A stretch of 64,000 nucleotides of DNA from Tieghemiomyces parasiticus (lineage: Eukaryota > Kickxellomycota > Dimargaritomycetes > Dimargaritales > Dimargaritaceae). Both the position numbers and the translations under genes were made by a program. Every line of letters starts with the position of its first letter. Position 1 is the stretch's first letter. This document shows positions 47,371 to 57,905 of the stretch, piece after piece. Under the pieces are notes generated by a model that searched no databases, was not told the origin of the DNA, and saw only the letters and a list, made by a program, of their open reading frames with translations. The stretch spans positions 1 to 64,000 of the forward strand of contig JANBPT010000161.1 in the NCBI GenBank assembly GCA_027575765.1. Direction: 5' to 3'.

Positions 47371-49788
47371 CGCCCACCGACGCAGGGTCTGCGATGCAAG
47401 TCCTAACGCACCGAGAGATGTGCCGGTACATAGAAAAATCGGACCAAGGGTGAAGGAGCGCGTATACAGGGGCAGGGTCCCACTGGGCACCCTTCCTCCG
47501 CTCCGGCCAGGTACATATCACTGACGGTAATCAGGCGGTATAATCGAATTAAGGTGCCCCCGTCCCCTGAGCCGCAGATAGCAAGGGTCGTGGGCAGAGT
47601 GGCTGGGTCTAATTGCCTTCCGGTTATCCTGCGCAGCGCACTAAGTCGCCTTGTACGTACCAGGCCTTGACAACAAGTTGGCCATCCCAAGCGTCCAGGC
47701 GATGTTCCAGCACCGTTATCAAACAGCTTAAAAACAACCTGATTCAAAGTCCGGCGGGCTCAGGCTGGCTAGTGGAGGGGGGTCGCGCCCCCTCCCTCCT
47801 CGCGCTAGAGCTTGTTTCTTGTTAGGGCGGAGGTTGGTTTGACGATCCACATGGACAAGGCTAGTTTTTCCCCCTTGCCTAATTAGGTGTAGTGTAGACT
47901 CTACGGCGATGAGCGGCCGGCCGCCGATCTTCCTGGCCACCAACGGGCGCCGTTGCGAAGGTCTTTTCCCCCACCCCTGCCTCCCTCTCAAGCACATGCC
48001 TCTCCCTCCTTATCCTCAGTTACCACGGATCTTTTTATTGTGGGACAAACCTCAAGGCCCGCCCCTTGACTCTTGGTTTAGGGCGCGCTCTTATTCTATT
48101 CGCAAAGACGGTGTAGGCCTATCATTCAATGCCTTCCCCAGGCGACCCAGCCCCTAGGAAATGGGATCCGAGTGCCGGCACTCCCGTTAGTCAGATCTAG
48201 TACCCGCTTCAAACTTGGTAGTTATGGATGCCCGCGTCGGTTTAAAGGCACTTAACTGATATCTGAAAATCGGCGACGATTATCCAGCCCCCCCCTGCAG
48301 GATGTCACTCTAGATGGGGTTCGATTCGATCTGATGAGTGTAATGGGATGACCTGGCCTTCGCCTTGGACATGCCGATTGTCCACCCTGGTTCTGTTAGA
48401 CAGCCTTATATTGCTACTAAATCTATCCGCGAGGGGCTGATCCTCAAGATGGGAGCTGTCAAGCGGGGGTTTAATTCGTTTCTTTAGATAATAATATATG
48501 GGTCTGGTAGAAGAACCATGCCCTTGTCCGAGTGTCGGAACATGTGTAAGGCACAACCCGAACCATGAACGAGATACGGTCTTCTCCCAGTGGTAGGAAC
48601 GGCAACGTAACCTGAAAGGTCAAATAGTATTACAGCACTAAGGGTTGATGCCGCGCAAGGCGCATTAAACGATGGACGGGTCATGTCCTTTTTTTATTGG
48701 CGAGATCTTGGGTAAGGGGCGCCATTGAGTGTAGAAGGGGTTTGACTCAAGTTCCCCTGGCTGGCCAGGTACGGATAGTACGCGCCAAACGTGTATCAGT
48801 TGGCACCGTGCTCTGCCGTCCTAGCCTAGGTGTCTTTAACTCTCATTGGTTCAGAGGCTTCCGCGGAATTTTTGTAGGGCGGAGGAATCGCCTGTCTGCC
48901 GACCTTGGGCTTAACCGTCCCCGATGCTACACTCACTCCAGGCAAGGATGCCGGACGTACTCACAGGAAGTGGTTAATTGATCGCAAAGCCAACCCCATA
49001 GTGTCCGACTCCCTATCGGTGACCAATTCAGGTGTATACCTCTTCATTGGTAATGCCGCGGCAGGAGTAGCAGCGGGGAAGAGGGTGAGGGACAACGTTC
49101 CATAGCTGCCCATCAGTTAGGTGAAGTCCAAGAGGCTGGTAAACATTGCGGTACTGATGGATAAACACAGAGGAGCCGACCCCACCGACGTGGATATTCT
49201 AAACCTGCTCTCAAGCGCAAGTCGATGTTAAGGGCAGAAGTGTGTGTGTTTGTGCGACACCAACTGTACGCAAGTTGGCCTCTAGAGTATACTCGCACCT
49301 TTACCCATAAACCGACGTGCGAGTAACTGTCATTGCAGTGTCAGCCGCCAAAGCTACATTAACCCGCTCACGGATCACTAGCTATACCAGTTTGATGGGG
49401 GTCGTACCCATCGATGCATATGCCAGTTTATCTGTTTACGGAGATGGGCTTGGCTTTGGGGGGTTTCAGTATGTTGATGACATGAAGGGTACTTTGGAAA
49501 GGTACAAGACACTACCAACCGATTTGCACCCCATCTTAACGCTCTCACCTCTCTAAAGCACCATCACTGTCACATTGGTCGGCGGGTTGGACACACTTAG
49601 GGCCTCTGTTGGACAGCCTACTGCGGTGTTTGCCGTTCGGGGTAACCAGCTGGTCTACCGTTACATACACACACACACTTTACTTTACATTAGACGACCA
49701 ACTCATGGCCCTTTTTCCGCGCATGCCACCGGCTTTCTTCCCTGCTTTCCCCCTCCCTTTCTCTAACTTTGGCTGCCCTGATAGAAAA
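47371..49788. other. Gene-poor stretch
   Basis: No supported gene. Short plus-strand frames near 48697-49105 and 49317-49556 lack family motifs. This is the 3' side of the minus-strand nuclease gene. Confidence 0.45.
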
Positions 49789-51390
49789 CTAAAACACTTC
49801 CTCGTTGGCAAACTGAAAGGGTAGTTCACCTTCAACCTCCTGGGTCACGTAAGGTATCCCGTACGATGTCAACCACGTAGGTAGCTTCGGGTCCTCCTTG
49901 GTGGTAAACTGAGTCTTTTGACAGATATCCTCCGGAACTTGGGCCGGCTGACTCAATAGTCGGCGAGCGCCTTGGTAATCGAAGCCTGCGTTCGGCTTGC
50001 ACTGGACGACGCGCAGAATCTCCTCGATGGACTTGTGTGTCGTGATTAAGCTACGGGCGCGGTTCGGTCCGATCTTAGCGATGGTACTGGAAAAATCGGT
50101 ACCGCAGAGAATACAAAAATCGACAAATTGCTCGTGATTAAATCCTAGGGCGGCTTTGATCACCTTCGGGTCCATGTGGAGTACGGCCGGCGAGGTGGTA
50201 CCAAAATTGCGTAGGAGCGGTCCGTCTCCGAGGACCAGCACATCTGTGTCTTCCGATATCGTGCCTTGCGTTATTCCCGCCTGGTACAGTCCGGCGCAAA
50301 CAGCCTCGGACTCGGCGTGTTTGACCCGGTAGTGGAAGAGCCCCATTTTCCTGATCGTCTGTGCTACTTCGCGATAGATCTGTTCGGTGATGCGCGTTGT
50401 CCGCGTGGTCAGTATCCGCTGGTGAACCCGTTGAAGGCCCCGGAGGGCACGCAGGCCCCGTTCCTGGGCAACCTTGGCCCGGACTCTCTGTTCGGCTTTG
50501 GCGGGTGATTCTTTAATCTCTTTACTTTTATCTGGCGTCGAACCAACCTCCTTTTTCGTGGTCACGGCCGCTTTGGGATCCGGCTCCGGAACCGGGTGCA
50601 GGTCAGCGCTGCTCAGGAGGAGCTCGGCCTCAAGTAGTCGGGCCTCATTGGGGTCGCTCACATCCTGGTCGACCACAAGGCGAAAAAGATCACGCTCGAG
50701 TTCCTCGGTCTGGGCCCGGATCATTCCGATGCGGCCCCGGGGCTTCTTGGAGGATTTGCCTATAGCTAGACCGCCCCCAGTCGTGCTGCGGAGGACCCCC
50801 AAAATATGGCCGAGCACGGCCGGGTCCATTTCGAGTCGGACTAAGGGCTCGACCTGCTGCAAATAGGCGAGCATGCCCAGGCCTGAAGGCGTCGAGGTCT
50901 GGTCTGGAATCGCCGCAATCGCCGTAGCCCGGAGCTCGGGGGTCAGGTCGCCGAGGAGTTGGATGACCCGCTGGAGCAGCTGGATTCGTCGCTCCTCCAA
51001 ATGGGAGGCTATAAGGGCATCGCGCATGATCTGGTTTTGCTCAGCGCGCTTCAGCGTCTCCTGGGCCTTTTCCTTGGGTCGCTTGGACCCATCGAAGAGG
51101 AAAAGCGGGGTTATTTCGTGGCGTTGGAGTAGCCGACCAAATTGAAAGAACCCATAGATGTGGCGATACTTGCTCATACGCTGAAATGTCTCCGGGGAAG
51201 CGTCTGGTAGGTCGTGGCGGTCGTCGAGGTCCAAATGTTTTGGGACGACCAGTTCGGAACGGAGAAATTTCATCAGCAGGAGGGTGCTGTCGACCGCCAG
51301 CGTCTGGCCTCGGTAAGACGCTAGGGTGCGCTCGGTGAGAGCGTTCGGCGCAACCAGCCGCAGGAAAGGGGTTAGACCTTTGATTCCCAT
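49789..51390 (-). CDS. FEN1/XPG-family structure-specific nuclease, divergent
   Basis: Intronless, 533 residues from the ATG at 51390. MGIKGL at the very start is the family hallmark, where Gly2 takes part in catalysis, so the longer non-ATG upstream frame is rejected. The N-domain has D34 (LAVDSTLLL) and D100 (LFLFDGSKRPKEK). The I-domain has E360/E362 (HAESEAVCAGL), D381/D383 (SEDTDVLVLG) and D432 (CGTDFS). Thus all metal-binding acidic residues are present, followed by the helix-hairpin-helix-like IAKIGPNRARSLI. Between the two halves are about 260 residues, far more than the 70 or so of FEN1 but less than in XPG/Rad2. They are Lys/Glu-rich and helical, with a Ser/Lys/Pro linker near 265-300. 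Family role: cutting 5' flaps or bubbles in DNA replication and repair. I see no C-terminal PCNA-binding box; the tail ends FANEEVF. Which branch it belongs to (FEN1, EXO1, XPG or a fungus-specific one) is unclear. Confidence 0.88.
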   Translation of the reverse strand: MGIKGLTPFLRLVAPNALTERTLASYRGQTLAVDSTLLLMKFLRSELVVPKHLDLDDRHDLPDASPETFQRMSKYRHIYGFFQFGRLLQRHEITPLFLFDGSKRPKEKAQETLKRAEQNQIMRDALIASHLEERRIQLLQRVIQLLGDLTPELRATAIAAIPDQTSTPSGLGMLAYLQQVEPLVRLEMDPAVLGHILGVLRSTTGGGLAIGKSSKKPRGRIGMIRAQTEELERDLFRLVVDQDVSDPNEARLLEAELLLSSADLHPVPEPDPKAAVTTKKEVGSTPDKSKEIKESPAKAEQRVRAKVAQERGLRALRGLQRVHQRILTTRTTRITEQIYREVAQTIRKMGLFHYRVKHAESEAVCAGLYQAGITQGTISEDTDVLVLGDGPLLRNFGTTSPAVLHMDPKVIKAALGFNHEQFVDFCILCGTDFSSTIAKIGPNRARSLITTHKSIEEILRVVQCKPNAGFDYQGARRLLSQPAQVPEDICQKTQFTTKEDPKLPTWLTSYGIPYVTQEVEGELPFQFANEEVF

Positions 51391-52153
51391 GCGGACACAG
51401 TCGTCGTGATGGGGTACGGAGGCGGCGATTGCGGTGCGCGTGCCAAGGTCGACGCGGGAGGAGGAACGTGGTGATTCGAGATCCCTGCGTGGGCCCGGAA
51501 TGTGAACCAAAATGGTGTCGATTGCGATAGAGCGACTGAAAAGTGGAGTGTAGACTTCAGCGACCAGGTGGTGGATATGTAGACCAAGGGAGGAACAGGA
51601 ATGGTCCCTGTTCTGTTCAAGTCATGAGTCCGTTATAGTTGGTGCTTTTTGACCACCAGTTATCAAAAAAAAATGTTGATTATTGAAACCGCAGGCTACT
51701 GCGGTTCCGTGGCCTTATTACATTTCTGCTTAAGCCATTAGTGGAATAGTGTGGCTTGTAGCCGTGATTCCTGAACTGGCGGATTGTGGCTTTGGACTGA
51801 CAATCGCGTGGCCTAGGCAATTAGACCACGTAGCAAAGGACTGTGCGTGTGCGTGTGCGTGCGTGCGTGTGTGCGTCTGTGTTTTAGTCAAGCCAAATAA
51901 CACAGGTTACCGTACCTATATTTACCCGTGGACCCCCATGAGGGCTCCACGCTTACTACATTCCTCATAGACAGTTCACGGTTTCCATTCCACTTGACTT
52001 TTACTTTCTACGACTGACCTCCATCCAACTCTTAACGTCCCATCTCGCCGCATTCAACTTCGCATTTCGCCTCTACGTACTCCCTGCTTATACATTTAGC
52101 ATCGCATTCCCCCTTTTCTCTCTTCACTGTCCAAGATTTCTTTTTAGCCCGCC
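51391..52153. promoter_or_regulatory. Bidirectional intergenic promoter region
   Basis: The 763 bases between the divergent nuclease (-) and Elf1 (+) genes must hold both promoters. A GT/GC dinucleotide repeat lies at 51842-51882, and a C/T-rich tract immediately precedes the Elf1 ATG (about 52010-52145). No clear TATA box was seen. Confidence 0.5.
51842..51882. repeat. (GTGC/GT)n microsatellite
   Basis: Alternating purine-pyrimidine stretch of GTGCGT and GCGT units, able in principle to adopt Z-DNA, in the promoter region between two divergent genes. Confidence 0.75.
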
Positions 52154-52555
52154 ATGGGTAAACGCAAGTCGGCACGCAAACCGGTGGCCAAGACCAAAAT
52201 CCGGCTCGATTCGGTGTTCGACTGCCTGTTCTGCAACCACGAGAAGACCGTATCGGTGAAGATGGACAATGAAAGTAAAGTGGGTCACATCCACTGCTCC
52301 GTGTGTCCGGCGTCATACCAGGCTCCTATCAACTACTTGAGCGACCCCATCGACGTATACAGCGACTGGATTGACGCCTGCGAGAACGCCAACAGCGGAC
52401 CCGGCGCCCAAGCTGCCTCACGGTCCAGCGGGGGTGGCGCTGCCGGACGCGGGCCACCATCGTTAGCATCGAGGCCTGGTCGGCCCGCGCCTCGGCGGGT
52501 TGACAGTTACGGCGTGCCGGACGAGCTAGACGATGCGGAGGATGACTTTGAGTAA
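52154..52555 (+). CDS. ELF1: Transcription elongation factor 1 homologue (Elf1/ELOF1)
   Basis: Single exon, 133 residues, starting [10 protein letters not shown], the basic N-terminal tail typical of the family. The zinc ribbon has C24-x2-C27 and C48-x2-C51 (DCLFCNHE and HCSVCPAS), followed by the conserved [15 protein letters not shown]. The remaining 55 residues form a Gly/Ser/Arg-rich then acidic tail ([11 protein letters not shown]), similar in style to yeast Elf1 and absent from the short animal protein. Elf1 binds elongating RNA polymerase II near the DNA entry tunnel, helps passage through nucleosomes, and takes part in transcription-coupled repair. The ATG context (CGCC ATG G) is good. 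The stop codon overlaps an AATAAA string. Its divergent partner is a FEN1/XPG-family nuclease, so a transcription-repair pairing is tempting but unproven. Confidence 0.95.
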   Translation: MGKRKSARKPVAKTKIRLDSVFDCLFCNHEKTVSVKMDNESKVGHIHCSVCPASYQAPINYLSDPIDVYSDWIDACENANSGPGAQAASRSSGGGAAGRGPPSLASRPGRPAPRRVDSYGVPDELDDAEDDFE

Positions 52556-52559
52556 TAAA
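52554..52559 (+). terminator. AATAAA overlapping the Elf1 stop codon
   Basis: The stop TAA at 52553-52555 is embedded in TAATAAAG. It may act as a polyadenylation signal giving a very short 3' UTR, or be fortuitous. Confidence 0.3.
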
Positions 52560-52955
52560 GGATCGCAAGCACGCCATCGTTTATACTGCTTTAAGCACAG
52601 GAAATGTGCTAGGTAGGAGGACAGCATGACTTTTGGATGGCCTGAGGAATCTGTAGCCCTTGCCCAACGCTAGGTGTAGAGGCAAAGCGGGGAGGTAGGG
52701 CGTGACCACCCTATATTATGTACAAGCCCTAGCAACCACACGTCACCGGGCTTATCCATACGCCCATTACCTCACGCTGTACACATGCAGACACTTCAGA
52801 CCACCGCTTTCTTGAAGGTTCAACGCTTAAGGTTGGACAATCGCTTGCAGCGTACCATAACTAAGTCTCTACATTCCATTCGTTGCCTTTTTTACTAGGC
52901 CTGGCATCTCCTCCTTTCCATACCAACCCTTGAACCATCTATTGCCCACGCGACG
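52560..52955. other. Intergenic, upstream of UBX gene
   Basis: About 400 bases between Elf1 and the UBX-domain gene, same strand. The last 70 bases before the ATG are C/T-rich. No coding motif seen. Confidence 0.5.
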
Positions 52956-54818
52956 ATGGCGACCCCGAAATTCACCACAGATGTGGCCGACGCGGTGGCC
53001 TGTGCTGCCTCGCCAGGTCATCTCCTTGTGGTATGGATAGCCGGTAAGTCCGCTACGGTTTCTATGGTCCGAGCCGACGGAGGGGAGGGGCATGGCTTCG
53101 GCCATACTCGCTTGTAGTACGGTCACGTTAGGGCTGCGGCGTCCAACATACCGGATACTAACATACTCGAGCCCTGCCCTAACCCCGCTCGGTTTACACG
53201 CAAACCTCATTTCGAGAAACAGACGACTCAAGCGCTTCCATGGCTATCCAGGACGTATTCGAGGACCCTAAGGTGAGCGGTGACAGCAAACGTATTATAT
53301 ATCCCGGCGTTCGAGGACAGCGCCTTCGAGTGTGTAAAAGACTGAGCGTGGCGAGGCTCAACCACTTGACGTTGAACCCCAATTCCCTCCGGCCTCCCAA
53401 CTGCCCTTCTACACCACAGGTCACGCAACATCTGGACGACCGCGTGGTATGCCTCCGCCTAGCTACCAATTCGGATGGCGCCCACATGTTTGGCCAAATC
53501 TGTAAGTTACACGATCTGGCCGCGGCTGGCGGGGTGTGCCCCCGAGGTATTCCCTTTACACAGGCTCATTCTAAGAGGATTAACAAGCAAAATAATAATA
53601 ATCGCCATGACGCCTTTCCACTGTCCGTTCAGACACCATCTCCAAAACGCCGGTGGTTTACATCATTAAGTAAGCGCTTGTAGCTCTGCAAAAATGCCGG
53701 TTTTTCCGGCATCGGCTACCTTCTGAACTGGCAAGGCGGCAATTTCTGACCTTAACTAGCAGCTAAACTAATCATCCTGGACACTTTTTTCTTGGTACCC
53801 CAGGGAAGGAATGCCGCTGCACCGACTCGAAGAGGTGCTCGACCCGGACGACTTTGCAGAGAAACTATGTGCCAGTAAAGATACGGTTCCGGGGAGCCAA
53901 CGGCGGGATTTTTCGACAACTCCTAATCCGCCGTCTCTGGCCGAGCCGACATCCCCGTCACCGTTGGGCGGCAATGAGCCTCAGTTGCCGTCCGTACCCC
54001 TCGCCAGGCCTGCGGCCACGCCGGATACCGCGCCTTCGTCGCCACCTCAGGCGACTGTCACCACCGCTGCCACTGCCAGCAGCACGAGACGGTCACCAAT
54101 CATCGCTACACCCGTAGAGGGCGCTATTGTGTCGTCGCCCGAAGACGCGTCAGCCTCGCCGACGACGACGGAACCTGCCGTTGAGGCCGATCCGGAAGAA
54201 CCTACCCCGTCACCCGCGCCGCGCACCCTTCCTACGCCCCCCACACAGCTCCTTGTTCGTCTGCTTGATGGCTCCGTACTCCGGACGCGGTTCGACGCCA
54301 CCGAGACCACCCTGGGCGACGTTGACGACTATATCCGTGAGCACCGCACGGACGGCACGGCGCCCTACTACCTCATACAGCTCTATCCGCGCCGGCAGTA
54401 CACGAGCGAGCAGTACAGCTGCACTCTTGCCGAATTGGACCTGTGCCCGAGCGGTACCCTGGTGCTCAAACCGGCGCCAGAATCCACCGTCCTGCGGTCG
54501 CTGCTGAATCCAGTTGTGGGGAATACCGCTCACGCTAATACTGTCGCTGAGCGCAGCGTGCTCTTTTTCGCCTGGTGCTTTTCCTACACACAACTCATCG
54601 GTGCCTTCGTCTGTGGACTCTTTCGCCGTCTCTTTGGTACTACGACCTCACCTTCTGATGACCGGAACGACTCTCCGGCGTCAGAAACGGCGACCAGCAC
54701 GGCCCGCCGGCCTACGGTCCGTCACGGCCCACGTGTTCGCACTGTCCATTCAGCCCCTGACTCAGATTCGGAGCGGGATACGACCTACAATGGGAACTCC
54801 ACTAATATGCGTCCTTAG
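52956..54818 (+). CDS. UBX-domain ER membrane protein, UBXN4/erasin-like
   Basis: Five exons: 52956-53043, 53223-53272, 53420-53501, 53633-53669 (37 nt) and 53804-54818, giving 423 residues. Every junction has a GT..AG pair and compatible phase, and the joined N-terminus reads as one thioredoxin-like (UAS-type) fold. Its parts are a strand HLLVVWIA, then DDSSASMAIQDVFEDP, DRVVCLRLATNSD, FGQIYTISKTPVVYII and KEGMPLHRLEEVLDPDDF. This is the order seen in UBXN4. A Ser/Thr/Pro-rich linker (about 110-225) leads to the UBX domain (about 232-310: QLLVRLLDGSVLRTRFDATET to PSGTLVLKP), the Cdc48/p97-binding module. A hydrophobic segment (about 337-366, SVLFFAWCFSYTQLIGAFVCGLF) follows, as in erasin's ER hairpin, then a polar tail. 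The family recruits Cdc48/p97 to the ER for ER-associated degradation. It converges on the AP-1 sigma gene. Confidence 0.88.
53590..53602. repeat. Short AAT repeat within UBX intron 3
   Basis: Four AAT units inside the intron at 53502-53632. Confidence 0.6.
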
Positions 54819-55252
54819 GACGAAAGCCAGGCCTGATAGTAACTATAAGGTTCGTACTATAAACCTGGTGATCCGTTATGTATGAAATAGCACACGCTGG
54901 TTTACGAAGGGGAAAGGTAGAGCGTTTGGCCCACGAGAAGAACGGATGAGACATTGATGGAATACACAAAGGACGGCTTTATTGGCCGAGGAACAAAAGG
55001 AAAGGGGCAGGTGAGGAGGAATCGAACATCCGTAAGTTTGAGTGGAGCTCACACGCCGAATGATTGGCGCGCCTCTTGGGCGTAGAGCTGCAGCGAACGG
55101 GCGACGCTCTCGATACTGCAAGCAGGAAAGTGCGCGCCAAAGCGTTGAGAGAGAATCGGGGAAAGTTTGGGCATATGAGTTAGTGGTGGTTTCAATAGGC
55201 AAGTTCCAAGTTAGCAAAGTGCGCTAGCTTGCATGTTTCCCTCCTATAAAAC
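54819..55252. other. Convergent 3' intergenic region
   Basis: About 430 bases between the stop codons of the UBX gene (+) and the AP-1 sigma gene (-). No coding motif seen. Confidence 0.5.
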
Positions 55253-56433
55253 TTACTTGACATCGCCCCAGCCGCGCTCGGCGTTCTCGTTCTCCTCAAT
55301 GATATCCTGCTGACCCATGACACGTAGAACTGCCTTCTTGCTGGGCTCTTGCATCTCGCCAGCCAGCAACAGCTCGTCTAGGACGAAATAAGCCTGGGTG
55401 ATTAGAAGTGGAGCAGGTGGCAAGTGTATGATCCATGTGGGTTTAGTCGGCAGTGTAGGTCCTCATAGCGGCGGTAAACGGCTTGATTGGGTATGGATCG
55501 GCGGTTAGGTATCCCCGTTGGTGTACCTACCTTCTGAAAGTTGAAAATCAGGTCGAGCTCGCATACCTGGGCATAGGAACGGGATAGGGGATAGAGAAAT
55601 GTACACGGATGGTAAGTCTAACCTGAGAGTCGGCCGTTTGTAGGCCCCGCTCACTGCTGGTTCTCAATCTCATTGTTGAATGTGCCTTACATTGCCAAAG
55701 TACTGGTCCAGAATCTCGACGTAACGGTGGATAATTTCCAAAGTGATGAGCTCGTTGTCAGTGGTGTCGACGCCGGCAATGAAGAAAAGGCTCGCGTACC
55801 TGGCATGGTACAGGATGGGGAAATGTATTAAGTAGGCCAAGGCCAGTTAGATGGTCTGTAGTCGGCCCCCCTTCCGTTAGCTGTGAATGGCCAAGTCGAC
55901 ATGACAACGATTAGCATGCGCTGCTTACCTCCGGTAGACCAATTTGGTATCTGTCGTACGTTCCCGGCAATATGAGGAGGGATAGGATTGATAATTATAT
56001 ATGAGTATCCAACGAAGCATTACAGGCCTTGAAATCTACCCTCAACCTAGCTTCCTAAGTCTCCAATTTGGGCAAAGCACCTACCGCGATACTCTAGGAA
56101 ATTGCACAGACGGGCTCGCCGGGCGAGGACGAGCTGAGTCACGTCCTTGACAATCTTGGATTTTTCCTTAGGGGCCAGGGTAGTAAACCACTTAGCCAGG
56201 CGGACCTTGCCCTGACGGCTAACGAGGAGGACGTAGTTGACCTGGCGAGTGAAATACCGTAGGGACGAGGGATGTGGGCGAATTAGGTCGGTGCGGAAAT
56301 GCGGTGGAAGGCGCAAAATGAGGCCTACCCATCATATGTCGGCCGATTAGTACCGAGTGAATCGCCTACAGGGCCAGTGTTAGGCGCCCATTCCGCATCG
56401 CTGCTCTAGAAGGACGTGGCGACTTACACCCAT
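55253..56433 (-). CDS. APS1: AP-1 clathrin adaptor complex sigma subunit
   Basis: Six exons: 56433-56428, 56241-56085, 55950-55929, 55799-55691, 55566-55531 and 55393-55253, giving 156 residues, the usual length for sigma-1 adaptins. All junctions carry GT..AG with fitting phases. The first coding exon is only ATG GGT before a perfect GTAAGT donor, and the third is 22 nt. Exon 2 gives [18 protein letters not shown], then [18 protein letters not shown] and CNFLEYR. Later exons give [67 protein letters not shown] and SKKAVLRVM. These are diagnostic of sigma-1 rather than sigma-2 or sigma-3. The subunit is the small longin-fold core component of AP-1, which sorts cargo into clathrin vesicles at the trans-Golgi and endosomes. 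The final AAG TAA AGT also resembles a splice donor, so an alternative 3' end is possible, but the length argues for the stop. Confidence 0.95.
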
Positions 56434-57180
56434 GATGGTATGTACGTCGCGGGACCTGATTGGGAAGGCTACACAGGGGAGATGAGCGATACTGCAAGGG
56501 TCAATTATGTAAAATCAGGGAATCGAGAGCCAGATGGCAACGTAACGTGGAGGAAAAGGACAAGTTGAAGAAGGCGGTGGGCCCATGAGCAAGTGAGATG
56601 TGGTAGACACTTAGGGTCGCTGTCAGGGCTGAGTGTGTGACCGGGGTCAAACGTCAGACCTCACCCCCCCTCCCTATACTCCATATTTTCCATTGCTTGG
56701 CCTAGTAAAACGGTAGCGAACTGGGCCTGACGGGGCCATCACAGCTGGGATGGGGGCCGGGTCCGTGCTAGCACCACCCTGGATCGCAAGTCCTGCTAGT
56801 GCGGCCGAAGTTGATTATCAGCTGTCCCCTTCGAATCACTTGGCCCGCACTTGCGGAACCTGAGTGCCGTGCTTCACCGCTTATATAGCATATTTGATGT
56901 TCACGGCGCAAGGCTAATAAATACTTGTATTCTAATACCAATTGTACACACTGTCTGCCGTCTAGTACATAGGTAAACCAGAACACGCCGTATCCTTGCC
57001 TATTCCGCAATGGTGACTACCGAGTGGGACCGGCCCTTGATACTGGTCAGTCCTACCTTGGACATGATACCGCGGTAGTGGCCGAATAGTGCCGTTGTTA
57101 GGTACTTATTACTGCTTACCAATTGATGGCTGGGAGATAGCGTATAATAACCCCTGTCTGGCTGAACTCCATTGCAGAGG
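56434..57180. other. Intergenic, no supported gene
   Basis: About 750 bases upstream of AP-1 sigma and downstream of the receptor-like cluster. No coding motif recognised. Confidence 0.5.
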
Positions 57181-57850
57181 TTAGGGTGTATTGGTCGGAC
57201 CTGTGACGGTACAAATTGTTTGAAACTCGGCAAGGTACGCCTCGCGGCCGCTGGAGCAGCCTAGGAGAGACGGTACCGCTATGTCCCTAAAGTACACGTT
57301 GACCCACACCAACACAAGCGACTCTATTATTTGCCTCCATCCGTAACGGTCCTGGTAGGTAGCACTGAACACGGTAATGGCAGTGCACAAGGTGATAAAG
57401 GCCAAGGTACTGAAAATCGTCCTGTGGTACCCGTTGCATGTGCGACAGATCTTGCGGGGCAGGAGGCCCATGGCCACGCTGACAGCGACGCGGTAGGCCA
57501 GATTAGTTAGAAAACGATGATGGAAGGAGGAGGTGCACACACACAGATACCTGGAGCCGGGGCGGGGCGGTGGTCTTAAACTTGGAGAGGGTAGAAGGTA
57601 CCACAACGAACAGGACGCCAGGGAAGCACACCGTGTTGAGAATGGCGCAATGGACCCACCACCTCTTCTGACCAGTCACCCCCAGATCGACAGAGTGCTT
57701 GACATATGTAGGTGGTAGTAGCGGGCTCAGATGTAAAGGAAAATTCCCATAGACAAGCTTGGGAGCCTGAACCACATAGGCTGCATCGATATAGGAGGGG
57801 GGCAGTGGAGGGCCGTACGACACGGCCCGGAAGTATGAAAGACTCCGGTC
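57181..57850 (-). pseudogene. Divergent, frame-disrupted 7TM receptor-like paralogue
   Basis: Two overlapping minus-strand frames. The first is open from about 57850 to a stop at 57505-57503 and contains KRWWVHCAILNTVCFPGVLF, resembling the fourth membrane segment of the intact receptors (RYFYGIFASMCLLPMIFP). The second frame (about 57560-57181) has three hydrophobic stretches and ends VNVYF..20 residues..YLAEFQ. This matches NLYF..20 residues..YLARFQ of the receptor at 59655 with identical spacing. The frame change falls near a short GTGTGTGTG tract (57535-57546), and no GT..AG pair there explains it. The N-terminal membrane segments and the long conserved C-terminal tail of the intact copies are missing. 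A TATA-like TATATATAA lies at 57915-57923, just before an ATG at 57905 in yet another frame. A decayed paralogue is likeliest; a sequencing slip in a real but divergent gene is possible. Homology is by eye and weak outside these motifs. Confidence 0.5.
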
Positions 57851-57905
57851 CTATAGCCGAACGAGGCTGCAAGAAGGCCTTGGTGAAGTAGGTCGAAGAA
57901 CCCAT

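Noticed and set aside
46235..47490. Minus-strand frames up to 186 codons
   Set aside because: They overlap one another in different frames, start in biased or GC-rich sequence and have no recognisable motif.
48300..48345. GGGTTCGATTCGA, resembling a tRNA T-arm
   Set aside because: No matching acceptor, D-arm or anticodon stem could be built around it. The same was true for other GGTTCAA/GGTTCGA strings near 5442, 11660 and 58880.
51391..51510. N-terminal extension of the FEN1/XPG-family nuclease
   Set aside because: The extended frame begins with TTG, not ATG, and the family requires MGIKGL at the very N-terminus.
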